Shown piece by piece: positions 1-7,500 of a DNA stretch of 7,613 bases; within the stretch, counting starts at the first letter, position 1; each line of letters starts with the position of its first letter. Source of the stretch: Bacteroidia bacterium. GTDB lineage: Bacteria > Bacteroidota > Bacteroidia > Cytophagales > Cyclobacteriaceae. The position numbers and the translations under genes are program-made. The stretch is taken from assembly GCA_025356795.1 (NCBI GenBank), contig JANXRR010000632.1, positions 1 to 7,613 of the forward strand. The letters run 5' to 3'. Below the pieces are notes generated by a model that searched no databases, was not told the DNA's origin, and saw nothing but the letters and a program-made list of their open reading frames with translations.

Positions 1-575
1 GTAGAATCCATCACTGAAAAGTGATTCATAAAAAGCAAGGGTTGGGTTACTATCAGATTTGTTGGTTTCTTAATAACATTGATAAGATTTCCATACATCG
101 GAAAAGCTGATCGCTCAGGTGAGTAGTCATTATTATAATCATCCCACGCCCAGCCAGGCCCAAACTGTTCAGTGTTAAAATTTGAATTCGAGAAAAATAA
201 TTTCTGCTTGGCTTTACTTAAAAGATCGTACACTCGCCTGTTATCAAACACGTTTTTATAGAGAAATGATGGGTCGCCCAATCCCCAAAAAATTAAAGAG
301 TCATTTTTGATTATGTACTTGATGGAAGGCACTGAGTCGCTCAACAACTGGAGCGATGTATAGAAGGTAAAAATTTTAGTATTAGATGCGGGAGTAAAAT
401 ATTTTTCAGCATTAAAATCAGCAAGCACTTTTTTTTCTTTCAGATCATAGAGCCGAAACCCAATGTGATCATGAAATTTCTTCTCTGCTGAAGAAAGTTC
501 CTTATTTATATAAACACGTGTGGAACACGAAATGAGTGCGAAAAATACTACTGCATAAAAAAGCTTCGGCCACAT
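1..575 (-). CDS. D-Ala-D-Ala carboxypeptidase, S13 / PBP4 (DacB) type, lipoprotein, N-terminal part only
   Basis: This reading frame is open from the ATG at 575 to the window edge (191 codons plus two bases), so the C-terminal half lies outside. The N-terminus has a short signal peptide with a lipobox (LISC, Cys17), so the protein is probably lipid-anchored and faces the periplasm. TPASNTKIFT carries the S-x-x-K motif of penicillin-binding enzymes (Ser64 nucleophile, Lys67), and the family's characteristic GLGDPSF (98-104) and GPGWAWDDY (139-147) follow. The later SxN and KTG motifs are expected beyond the edge. S13 enzymes usually run to about 400-500 residues and trim or cleave peptidoglycan cross-links. 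The start is fixed because the codon immediately upstream, in the same frame, is the TAG of the DinB-like gene. The S13 assignment is strong. Which activity (carboxypeptidase or endopeptidase) cannot be told from this fragment. Confidence 0.88.
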   Translation of the reverse strand, partial: MWPKLFYAVVFFALISCSTRVYINKELSSAEKKFHDHIGFRLYDLKEKKVLADFNAEKYFTPASNTKIFTFYTSLQLLSDSVPSIKYIIKNDSLIFWGLGDPSFLYKNVFDNRRVYDLLSKAKQKLFFSNSNFNTEQFGPGWAWDDYNNDYSPERSAFPMYGNLINVIKKPTNLIVTQPLLFMNHFSVMDS

Positions 576-1091
576 CTACTTTGCGCTAAGGTACCGCTCC
601 ATCAATATTTTGCGATGGTGCGTTTCGTGGCCGGCAATAATAAAGCCAAACGAAACGACAGAAATTTCATTCTTATTTGCAGAGCCTTTGCGAGCAAGCA
701 TATCGGGAGTAAAGCCTTCAAACATATCAATGGTTGAAACCCTTAAATGAGCCATTTCATCCGCAATTTTTTTTAAACTTCTCCCAGATGCGTTTGCCTG
801 TGCTGCATATTCATTTTCTTCAAAACCGGGCAAGTTAGTTTTGTCATTTCGCGCGAAGGTCAAAGCTCGGTAAGCAAAAATTCGTTCAGCGTCTATTACA
901 TGGCATAGCAATTCACGAATGCTCCATTTACCATCTGCATAACGATAATCGGCTTTTTCTTCTTTGATAAAGTGGACAAGTTCTAACATTCGATGGCCTG
1001 ATATGCGCAATGCTTGGATCAAATCCGTTTCTTCAATTTGTTTCACATAATTTTTGTAAAAATGAGGAACGGATTCGAGGTTGAGCAGCAT
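576..1091 (-). CDS. DinB / DfsB-like four-helix-bundle protein (putative metal-dependent enzyme)
   Basis: This is a 171-residue soluble protein with no signal peptide. It matches the DinB superfamily (DinB_2 type) in length and layout: helical throughout, with KWSIRELLCHVIDAER at 55-70 giving the first metal-ligand histidine (His64), and GHETHH at 154-159 giving the other two (His155 and His159, spaced H-x3-H). A conserved-looking acidic stretch (PGFEENEYA, 88-96) lies between them. In this superfamily the three histidines bind a divalent metal; known members include thiol-dependent S-transferases, but most are uncharacterised, so no substrate can be named. The DinB label refers to the Bacillus DNA-damage-induced protein, not to DNA polymerase IV. 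The ATG at 1091 lies 51 bases after the receptor gene. The stop TAG at 578-576 is followed at once by the ATG of the carboxypeptidase, which indicates an operon and coupled translation. Confidence 0.85.
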   Translation of the reverse strand: MLLNLESVPHFYKNYVKQIEETDLIQALRISGHRMLELVHFIKEEKADYRYADGKWSIRELLCHVIDAERIFAYRALTFARNDKTNLPGFEENEYAAQANASGRSLKKIADEMAHLRVSTIDMFEGFTPDMLARKGSANKNEISVVSFGFIIAGHETHHRKILMERYLSAK

Positions 1092-1142
1092 AAGAATTGG
1101 TTTTAGATGAAGTGAAGATAAATCAAAAATTTTAAACTAGTA

Positions 1143-3797
1143 TCAATTTGTTTGTGGGGAATTCTTGGTAATTACTTTCGTTAAAAAGCCCTCTAAAGGA
1201 AGCATAAGCATAGCAATACAAATTTGAATAAAGAAATCAACTACGGGGCCATTGCTGATGGCTATTTGGGAGGCTACAATATTATCAACAAGTTGGATAA
1301 GCATAATGATGGTAAGCATTGAAAGCAATCTGCTGAGCAACTTATATTTTGAGTTGGCTTTGCTCAATTGAATAGACAAAAACACCAGCGAACCAAAGAA
1401 AACAACCTCTAAAGCATAAAACCAAGTTTGCTTCCAATATGGAGGTTCTATCTCCAATTTTATTTCTTCTATGTTAGATACTTTCCCCATTAAATCGCGT
1501 GTCTGCACTTGTACTTTATAATCGCCCACAGGCAAATAGGAAAAATTCACTACGTAGTTTGAGCTTGCCCATGACGACCAGTTTTTACTTAACCCTTCGA
1601 CCAAGTATCGATACTCTACGGCCTTCATGCCTACATAATCTGGCTGAATAAATTCAAACTCTACTGTGTTTTCTAACTGGCTTATCTTTAAGGTTTTGGT
1701 TGGCTCAATCTTCTTTTGTTCACCTCTTATTTCGCGCAAAAATAAAGGATAGCCTTTTGTTTCCTTCACAGAATTGCTGACAGAAAACTTATAAAGTTCA
1801 TTGTCAGAAGTTATGATCCATAACCCTTCTTCCCCTCCAATGGGTGCAATAAATTGAACGTTGCTGAACAAGCCCAGCCATTGGAGCTTGAGTGATTTTT
1901 CCATAAGCGGGTCTATGGTTCGCCATCGGTGGCCATCATAAAACCAAAAGTATCCTGCCGAAGCAAAATATTTTTTTAACCCAGGAAGGGAATCATAGCG
2001 AGTAAGGGTATTCTTTAGTTCATCATACTTATTGAACACACCAGATGCAGCAATGTAAACCTCATTGCCGTAGGCCAAACCAACGGTTTCATCGAGCGAT
2101 GGATTGTTGATGGGCACTTGTGAAATAGTTGTAATAACTTTATCAACCGTTTCAATTTTGTAAGCTGCTGCGCGACTGCATAGCCATACATTTTGAAATT
2201 TATCTTCAAAAATATAGCTCACGTAATCGTGTATGGTATCAAGCAAATGAGTTTCTTTCCAACCTTTGGCAGATGTTGAAAAAGTTTTAATGTTCTCATC
2301 TGCTGTACCCGCAATGAGCTGACCCACTGATGGAGAGAGGGAAACCGATAAAACCGGATCGCGAAGAATTGTTTTTGAATTGAGTCCTTCTATTTCATAA
2401 ACCCCTGCCAAGCCAGAAGCCAAAAGTTTACCATTCACTTCCATTAATTGATTTATTTTGCCGTCTACGCCATTTACTCTCTTAAAAGAGTATTGTAAAT
2501 TTTTTAGTACACGTCTGATTTTTTTTTCGAGTGTTGGTGTATTTGCTATAGGTGCTGGGGGTTTTATGTTTTGAGAAACTTCTGGCTTTTCTTCTTTAGC
2601 TTTTTTCCTTTTGAGGAATGAAAACAGGCCGCTCTTCTTTTGTGGCTCTTCGTATTGTTTTACTTCTTGCGGCTTGCTACTCAATTGATTTTGTTTTGCA
2701 TGATAATACACTTGATCTTCATACACCTCTTCTTTCATTAGCCTAAACAAACCTAACGTAGTGCCAACATACACTTGCCCATTAATGGAGCGTGTGCACA
2801 GTAAATTACCAACTAACCCCGGATAAAAATTATACGATCGAAAAGGTAAGTATGGGGCAATGCGTGAAAAGCCATAGTCATGAGCTACCCACACACCAAG
2901 ATCAGGATCACAATGAATGGCATACACTTCGTTATCGGGCAACCCCGTATAATAATTTGTGATTTCTTCGGTAGCACCAGTGGTAGGATTAAAGAAGAAA
3001 ACCCCCCCGCGAAGGGTGCCTACAGCAATTAGATTTTCTGTTACCCATGTTGCGTTTAATACAACATTGTTGAGCAGATAAGTTGCATCAGCAATGGCTA
3101 ACTCGTTTACTTTATTATTCGCATTTAAAAGATAGAATTTTCCGCTCTCACTAATCAACAATGTTTTTTCTGATTGCTTAAGTGTACTCACAATTTGGAT
3201 TTGCTCGTTTTTGGGCAAAGCAAGTGGAGCTGTTGTTAGCTTTCCATTATCAACCTTTAAAAGCCCTGCCTCGGTATTCACATATATGTTTCCCATGATT
3301 TGAAACAAGCCTGTAAATGTCAGGTGATTGTTTTGTGGCTTAATTACTGCCTCCGTTTTATAGGTTGAAAGCGAGACTATAAAAAGATTATTATCATTTA
3401 TGAAGTAGGCTTTGCCCTTAGATGAAAGAGCTGAAAAGATATTTGTTGCTTGTGGGTCCTCGGAAAGATTTTGAAAGGTGTGACGATTGTCTTTATCCCA
3501 ACCCAACTTACCAAATCCTTTCACGCCACCCATTAAAACATCATTACCGGAAGTGAAGACAGTAAAAATTGCTCCTGGTGTTTGAATCAAATTCCAATTT
3601 TTACCATCAAATTCTATTACCCCATTTTTAGTGGCAAAATATAGAAGTCCTTTTTCGCTTTGAGCGATTCCAAAACTGACATGATCAATGTTATCAGTAG
3701 ATGGGGTGAGGTTCGTGAGAAAATAATTTCCAGATTGCGCATTTGCTTGTAGGTGAGCAATAAGGGGAATAAAGAGAAGCAACTTTAATAGTTTCAT
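1143..3797 (-). CDS. Periplasmic propeller / Y_Y_Y-domain receptor with three C-terminal membrane helices and no kinase
   Basis: This is an 884-residue protein. A Sec signal peptide (1-20, cut after ANA) is followed by repeated beta-propeller blades in the style of the two-component regulator propeller, for example YFATKNGVIEFDGKNW (53-68), TGLPDNEVYAIHCD (284-297) and VYVGTTLGLFRL (342-353). A Lys/Glu/Pro-rich linker lies at about 375-425. A second propeller-like region spans about 440-675, and a Y_Y_Y (triple tyrosine) immunoglobulin-like domain spans about 705-785, containing VEYRYLVEGLSKNW. Helix 1 (about 792-811) occupies the place where hybrid two-component sensors cross the inner membrane, but no HisKA, HATPase, receiver, LuxR or AraC domain follows. 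Instead there are about 73 residues with two more predicted helices (about 824-846 and 853-875). Basic residues at 813-823 suggest that segment is cytoplasmic. The ligand and output are unknown. In Bacteroidota, related sensors often detect glycans or report to a kinase; that role is only inferred here. No partner regulator is visible in the window. Confidence 0.82.
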   Translation of the reverse strand: MKLLKLLLFIPLIAHLQANAQSGNYFLTNLTPSTDNIDHVSFGIAQSEKGLLYFATKNGVIEFDGKNWNLIQTPGAIFTVFTSGNDVLMGGVKGFGKLGWDKDNRHTFQNLSEDPQATNIFSALSSKGKAYFINDNNLFIVSLSTYKTEAVIKPQNNHLTFTGLFQIMGNIYVNTEAGLLKVDNGKLTTAPLALPKNEQIQIVSTLKQSEKTLLISESGKFYLLNANNKVNELAIADATYLLNNVVLNATWVTENLIAVGTLRGGVFFFNPTTGATEEITNYYTGLPDNEVYAIHCDPDLGVWVAHDYGFSRIAPYLPFRSYNFYPGLVGNLLCTRSINGQVYVGTTLGLFRLMKEEVYEDQVYYHAKQNQLSSKPQEVKQYEEPQKKSGLFSFLKRKKAKEEKPEVSQNIKPPAPIANTPTLEKKIRRVLKNLQYSFKRVNGVDGKINQLMEVNGKLLASGLAGVYEIEGLNSKTILRDPVLSVSLSPSVGQLIAGTADENIKTFSTSAKGWKETHLLDTIHDYVSYIFEDKFQNVWLCSRAAAYKIETVDKVITTISQVPINNPSLDETVGLAYGNEVYIAASGVFNKYDELKNTLTRYDSLPGLKKYFASAGYFWFYDGHRWRTIDPLMEKSLKLQWLGLFSNVQFIAPIGGEEGLWIITSDNELYKFSVSNSVKETKGYPLFLREIRGEQKKIEPTKTLKISQLENTVEFEFIQPDYVGMKAVEYRYLVEGLSKNWSSWASSNYVVNFSYLPVGDYKVQVQTRDLMGKVSNIEEIKLEIEPPYWKQTWFYALEVVFFGSLVFLSIQLSKANSKYKLLSRLLSMLTIIMLIQLVDNIVASQIAISNGPVVDFFIQICIAMLMLPLEGFLTKVITKNSPQTN

Positions 3798-3875
3798 GAA
3801 GTGGGAATTGAGGGCTAAAGTTAATCTAAAATTGAGCGGATTATTGGGTGGATTGATTGTAGCTGATTAAAAAAA

Positions 3876-5969
3876 TTAACTAATCCTGCTCCAATTAACC
3901 GCAGCCTTCTTTACAGATTCAACCTGTGCTTTTATCATCCGGTTTTCAGGTTTACTAAGTTCAGGGTCGCTATTCAAAATTGAAATGGCAATGTCTCTTG
4001 CTTGCTGAAGCAGATGCCCGTCTTTTCCAAGGTCTGCAATTAATAAATCCAAGGCTCCACTTTGTTGAGTGCCCATCAGGTCGCCCGGCCCACGAAGTTT
4101 CAAATCAGTTTCAGCAATTTCAAAACCATTGTTGGTGCGCACCATAGTTTGCATCCGCTCTTTCGATTCGGCACCTAACTTAAAATCGGTTATCAAAATG
4201 CAATAGGATTGATCCGCGCCTCTTCCCACTCGGCCGCGCAACTGATGCAGCTGAGAAAGCCCAAAACGTTCGGCACTTTCTATAATCATCACCGAAGCGT
4301 TCGGCACGTCTACACCCACTTCAATGACGGTAGTTGCCACCATTATTTTTGTTTCGCCTTTTACAAAGCGAGCCATCTCATAATCCTTAGCTTGTGGTTT
4401 CATTTTACCATGCACAATGCTGATGGGAACGTCAGGAAATGCGCGACTAATACTTTCGTAGCCATCCATTAAATGTTTAAGATCAAGCTTTTCGGATTCT
4501 TCAATCAATGGGTAGACAATATAAATTTGTCGACCTTCTTCCACTTGCTTTTTTATAAAACCATTAATCATTAACCGATGTGAATCATATCGATGCGTTG
4601 TGATAATGGGCTTTCTTCCTTTGGGCAATTCATCAATTACAGATATTTCTAAATCCCCATAAAGAGTCATTGCTAACGTGCGCGGTATGGGCGTAGCAGT
4701 CATCACAAGCACATGTGGATATACATCGGCATTCTTTTGCCAAAGCTTTGATCGTTGTGCCACACCAAAGCGATGTTGCTCATCAATAACAGCAAGACCA
4801 AGTTTGTGAAATTTTACTTCCTCTTCCAGCAAAGCATGTGTGCCTACTAATATTTTTAACTCGCCATTTTGTAGTGCTTCATGTAAAATTTTTCGTTGTG
4901 CTTTCTTTGTTGAACCCGTAAGTAAGGCAATGGAGAGGTTCATTTTATCTGCATACTTTTTTAAATTAGCATAATGCTGTTGAGCTAGTATTTCCGTTGG
5001 TGCCATCAGTGCAGCTTGTGTTCGACTGCCCACACAAATTAACATGCAGATAAAACCCACAATGGTTTTGCCACTGCCTACATCGCCTTGCAGCAAGCGG
5101 TTCATTTGTTTGCCCGACTTCAAATCGAGATATATTTCGCGTATCACTCTTTTCTGCGCCTCTGTTAACGGAAAGGGCAAATGCTCATTATAAAATTGGG
5201 TGAGAATGGAGGTGTCGTTGAAAATCTGGCCTCTGAACTTCTCCTGCCTCACCAGCTTCATTTTAATGAGCCGCAGTTGAATGTAGAAAAGCTCTTCAAA
5301 CTTTAATCGGGTTTGTGCCGCGATTAACCATTCTTGGTTTTGTGGAAAATGAATGTGCAGAAGGGCTTCTTTCTTTGTTATCAGTTTTTGTTCTGATACG
5401 ATAGAAGCAGGAAGTGTTTCGCGTATATGAGTTTGCGCTCCACGCAAAATTTCTTGTTGGCATTTGCTAATGAACTTACTATCAATATGTCGGGGCCTAA
5501 GTTTTTCGGTGATAGAATAAACAGGGTGAAGAAATCCGCCTTTTTCACTTTTTGTACTGAGCAATTCTATTTCGGGGTGAGCTATCGATAATTTATTTCC
5601 GTAGCGATTGGGTTTACCGAAAGCAATATATTCAACACCCGGCTTTATTTTATCAAGCACCCACTGAATGCCCTGAAACCAAACCAACTCAAGCTCGCCT
5701 GTTTCATCTGCAAATTTTGCCGTCAGTCTTTTCTTAAATCCTTCACCAATAACTTCGCGGTGACTGATCCTACCCTTCATTTGAACATAGGGCATCGTTT
5801 CATTTATTTCCGCCACCTTAAAAAACTGAGTGCGGTCCTCATGTCGAAATGGATAATGCTGAATAAAATCGCCAAACGTAAACAAGCCCAACTCTTTTTG
5901 AATAAGTGCTGCTCGCTGCGGGCCAACGCCTTTTAAAAACTCAATGGAGGTATCGAAGAAGTTTGCCAA
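3876..5969 (-). CDS. recG: ATP-dependent DNA helicase RecG
   Basis: This is a 697-residue protein, close to the usual RecG length of about 690. RecG remodels stalled replication forks and branch-migrates Holliday junctions in the cytoplasm. The N-terminal part contains the helix-hairpin-helix-like FLKGVGPQRA (11-20) and the OB-fold wedge domain (about 55-140) that splits the junction. The superfamily 2 motor then shows Walker A GDVGSGKT (295-302), motif Ia APTEILAQQ (323-331), the RecG-type DEQH box (396-399, in VIDEQHRFG), motif III TATPIPR (424-430), and motif VI QLRGRVGRG (576-584). The C-terminal region has the expected LKLRGPGDLMGTQQSG (623-638). The start is a TTG at 5969-5967: an in-frame TAA lies just four codons upstream, no in-frame ATG occurs until residue 59, and the sequence right after the TTG already looks like the conserved RecG N-terminus. 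No clear ribosome-binding site precedes it. All catalytic motifs are intact. Confidence 0.98.
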   Translation of the reverse strand: MANFFDTSIEFLKGVGPQRAALIQKELGLFTFGDFIQHYPFRHEDRTQFFKVAEINETMPYVQMKGRISHREVIGEGFKKRLTAKFADETGELELVWFQGIQWVLDKIKPGVEYIAFGKPNRYGNKLSIAHPEIELLSTKSEKGGFLHPVYSITEKLRPRHIDSKFISKCQQEILRGAQTHIRETLPASIVSEQKLITKKEALLHIHFPQNQEWLIAAQTRLKFEELFYIQLRLIKMKLVRQEKFRGQIFNDTSILTQFYNEHLPFPLTEAQKRVIREIYLDLKSGKQMNRLLQGDVGSGKTIVGFICMLICVGSRTQAALMAPTEILAQQHYANLKKYADKMNLSIALLTGSTKKAQRKILHEALQNGELKILVGTHALLEEEVKFHKLGLAVIDEQHRFGVAQRSKLWQKNADVYPHVLVMTATPIPRTLAMTLYGDLEISVIDELPKGRKPIITTHRYDSHRLMINGFIKKQVEEGRQIYIVYPLIEESEKLDLKHLMDGYESISRAFPDVPISIVHGKMKPQAKDYEMARFVKGETKIMVATTVIEVGVDVPNASVMIIESAERFGLSQLHQLRGRVGRGADQSYCILITDFKLGAESKERMQTMVRTNNGFEIAETDLKLRGPGDLMGTQQSGALDLLIADLGKDGHLLQQARDIAISILNSDPELSKPENRMIKAQVESVKKAAVNWSRIS

Positions 5970-6022
5970 GGGGGACAGTTACCGATGTGCAAATTAGGAG
6001 AAATCAGGGGTTTATTTAAAGA

Positions 6023-6050
6023 GAAATGAAAGCATTATCAGTTTTCATTT
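6023..6050 (-). terminator. Weak AT-rich inverted repeat at the end of the barrel gene, possible terminator
   Basis: AAATGAAA at 6024-6031 and TTTCATTT at 6043-6050 form a perfect 8-base inverted repeat with an 11-base loop. On the transcribed strand it overlaps the stop codon of the barrel gene and is followed by a short pyrimidine stretch (CTCTTT). It sits where a terminator between the barrel gene and recG would be expected, but the stem has only one G:C pair and no solid U-run, so folding would be weak. Chance occurrence in AT-rich DNA is quite possible. Confidence 0.2.
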
Positions 6051-6629
6051 AACTCTTCCTTGCAATATTTTAACAGACAATTTAATATTTGAATAGGTTA
6101 CGGACTTAAGCAATTGATTGCCACGGGAAGCGATAAATTGCTGCTCATACTCAAAACAAGCACCCTTTAAATCAAACCCAACGCTTGGCACATAGCTGAA
6201 ATCTAGTTCCTGTGATTTATAAAAAACAGATTCTAGGTAACCAATATTGTCTGATTCAAAAAAAACAGCTTGAACACCAAGCCTACCGCCAATGAAAAGT
6301 TTGCCGCCCAAGAATTTTGAGAAAGGAAAAAATTTAATCCCAACTTGAACGGGCAACATCGATGTTCTATAATCTAAACTCACAGGCTGGCCTACAGGCA
6401 CTCCAAGCGGTGGATAATGTTTGCTGCCAAAATAAACAAATGCCGTGCTCAGCCTAGCTTTAAACTTAACACCAAGCTTGCGTTCATAATTTAATCCTAT
6501 GGTTACACCTGTGCCCGCAATGTTCTCAAGTTTCGAATCAGGTATGCTTACCCCAGCCTCACCATAGAGCTGTGCCACTGAAGGTATGTTTACAAAGCAT
6601 AAAAGGCTCAGTATAAAAGATTTTAACAT
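6045..6629 (-). CDS. Small secreted protein, predicted outer-membrane beta-barrel
   Basis: This is a 194-residue protein with an N-terminal signal peptide (hydrophobic 5-18, likely cleaved after SVA at 17-19). The mature part alternates polar and hydrophobic residues in strand-like segments ending in turns, such as TGVTIGLNYERKLG (40-53), FKARLSTAFVYFG (56-68), MLPVQVGIKFFPFS (91-104), KLFIGGRLGVQAVFF (110-124) and FSYVPSVGFDLKG (144-156). This is the usual pattern of the 8-stranded OmpA/PorT-like barrels common in Bacteroidota. The extreme C-terminus (QGRVK) lacks the typical terminal aromatic residue. The protein would sit in the outer membrane; no specific function can be assigned. The ATG at 6629 lies five bases after the stop codon of the upstream lipoprotein gene, so the two are almost certainly co-transcribed. 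Confidence 0.75.
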   Translation of the reverse strand: MLKSFILSLLCFVNIPSVAQLYGEAGVSIPDSKLENIAGTGVTIGLNYERKLGVKFKARLSTAFVYFGSKHYPPLGVPVGQPVSLDYRTSMLPVQVGIKFFPFSKFLGGKLFIGGRLGVQAVFFESDNIGYLESVFYKSQELDFSYVPSVGFDLKGACFEYEQQFIASRGNQLLKSVTYSNIKLSVKILQGRVK

Positions 6630-6634
6630 TGCTA

Positions 6635-7279
6635 TTATTTGTCGATTCGTATACGCATTTCAATATCGGCATCACCAAAATAAAGAATATCGCCTCCAGT
6701 ATATGCAGAATACAATTTACCAGAAAATTGAACTGTAATTGCCGTATAGTTGGCAAAATATTCTACGTTCAATATTTTTAATACACTTTTATCTTCGCCC
6801 TCGCAGCAGGTAAAATCGCGCGTGCTTCCAATATATTGATTACTGTATTGGGTATTTACAAATATGTCAAAATCGGGATTGTTTTTATTTCTGAAATAAG
6901 AACCTATTGAGAATTCTGCATTGATCTTTAATTTGTTTTGTAAAAAATCGGTCAATGAAATACTTCTGGATTCAAAGACAATAAGAATTGGAAGAGAAAA
7001 ATTGAGAAAATTCCCTATACTAAAAGAAAGGCCCGGCTTGTTTGAATAACCATCTGATGCCCTTGAGAAATAAGTGCTTGCGTAGAGGTTATCATTGGTT
7101 GAATAGCTAAACGGCATACCCCGTATCACCCCTTTACAATAGAAGGGCGATAAAGGGATTTTGGTTTCGGTTAATTTTACATAATCAAAATCTGTAGTTA
7201 TAATGGTTTCTTCTCTCAGACAAGAAGTTATCAGAAAGGAGAGTAAGAACGTATGTAGTGGCTTTAATCTTTTGACCAT
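6635..7279 (-). CDS. Lipoprotein of unknown function
   Basis: This is a 214-residue protein that I do not recognise as a named family. The N-terminus is a typical lipoprotein signal: basic residues (VKRLK), a hydrophobic core, and the lipobox ITSC with Cys20 as the lipidated residue. The mature part looks beta-rich, with alternating segments such as LSFSIGNFLNFSLPILIVF (84-102), EYFANYTAITVQFSGKLYS (173-191) and GGDILYFGDADIEMRIRID (195-213), and contains a vicinal cysteine pair (158-159) plus Cys48. The C-terminal strands appear again in the damaged copy at 7353-7500, so the protein belongs to a locally duplicated family. It is followed five bases later by the outer-membrane barrel gene, suggesting a shared envelope role. 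The 73-base upstream gap is AT-rich, with no convincing promoter. The ATG at 7279 is supported because it begins a complete lipoprotein signal. Confidence 0.75.
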   Translation of the reverse strand: MVKRLKPLHTFLLSFLITSCLREETIITTDFDYVKLTETKIPLSPFYCKGVIRGMPFSYSTNDNLYASTYFSRASDGYSNKPGLSFSIGNFLNFSLPILIVFESRSISLTDFLQNKLKINAEFSIGSYFRNKNNPDFDIFVNTQYSNQYIGSTRDFTCCEGEDKSVLKILNVEYFANYTAITVQFSGKLYSAYTGGDILYFGDADIEMRIRIDK

Positions 7280-7352
7280 TATTATTCAACTCTATTAAAG
7301 ATATAAAAAATCACACCTATTATTTTTTTGCAGGAAACCATCCCAAATCAAT

Positions 7353-7500
7353 TCATGGATCAATCCTTATGCGCATCTCCACCAAAGCATCACCAAAATA
7401 AAGACTATCACCGCCTGAAGGGTGAGTATAACTTACCTGTAAACTGAAATGTGACAGCCGTATAATCATTGAAATACTCAACATTAGTTATTTTAACCCA
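7353..7500 (-). pseudogene. Frame-shifted 3' remnant of a paralogue of the neighbouring lipoprotein gene
   Basis: Translated on the minus strand, 7497-7423 reads VKITNVEYFNDYT followed by AVTFQFTGKLYS. This matches LKILNVEYFANYTAIT and what follows in the intact lipoprotein (residues 168-191). The remaining match, GGDSLYFGDALVEMRIRIDP then TGA at 7355-7353, lies in a different frame. Lining up the two DNAs puts a net loss of two bases at about 7416-7422; without it, the first frame runs only four codons further (PFRR) to a TGA at 7410-7408. Across 42 aligned residues, 32 are identical. An in-frame TAA lies three codons upstream of the matching part, so no intact start-to-stop frame spans the homology. 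This is either a decayed tandem duplicate or a real gene damaged by sequencing error near the right edge. Confidence 0.7.

Noticed and set aside
1092..1142. Possible Bacteroidota promoter (-7 TAnnTTTG-like, AATTTTTG on the minus strand) ahead of the DinB-like gene
   Set aside because: Only a partial match to the -7 element, and no TTG at the right distance upstream; chance is likely in AT-rich DNA.
2015..2209. A 64-codon open frame on the minus strand
   Set aside because: It lies wholly inside the propeller receptor gene in another frame, and its translation looks like a frame shadow with no recognisable motif.
3798..3875. Possible promoter (TAACTTTA on the minus strand) ahead of the propeller receptor
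   Set aside because: One mismatch to the -7 consensus and no -33 element at the expected spacing.
3861..3890. Imperfect inverted repeat (AGC-GATTA / TAATC-GCT) over the recG stop codon, considered as a terminator
   Set aside because: The stem is short, AT-rich and interrupted, and the T-run lies in the loop rather than after the stem, so intrinsic termination is not supported.
4209..4472. An 87-codon open frame on the plus strand
   Set aside because: It is antisense to the conserved helicase motor of recG and rich in His and Ser as expected of a reverse shadow; no start context or homology signal.
6559..6756. A 65-codon open frame on the minus strand spanning the lipoprotein/barrel junction
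   Set aside because: It overlaps two better supported secreted-protein genes in another frame, and its own translation shows no family features.
7385..7482. Short minus-strand open frame starting with an ATG and running into the GGDSLYFGDA tail
   Set aside because: Its N-terminal half is an out-of-frame reading of the sequence that matches the intact lipoprotein in another frame, so it is a by-product of the frameshift rather than a small gene.
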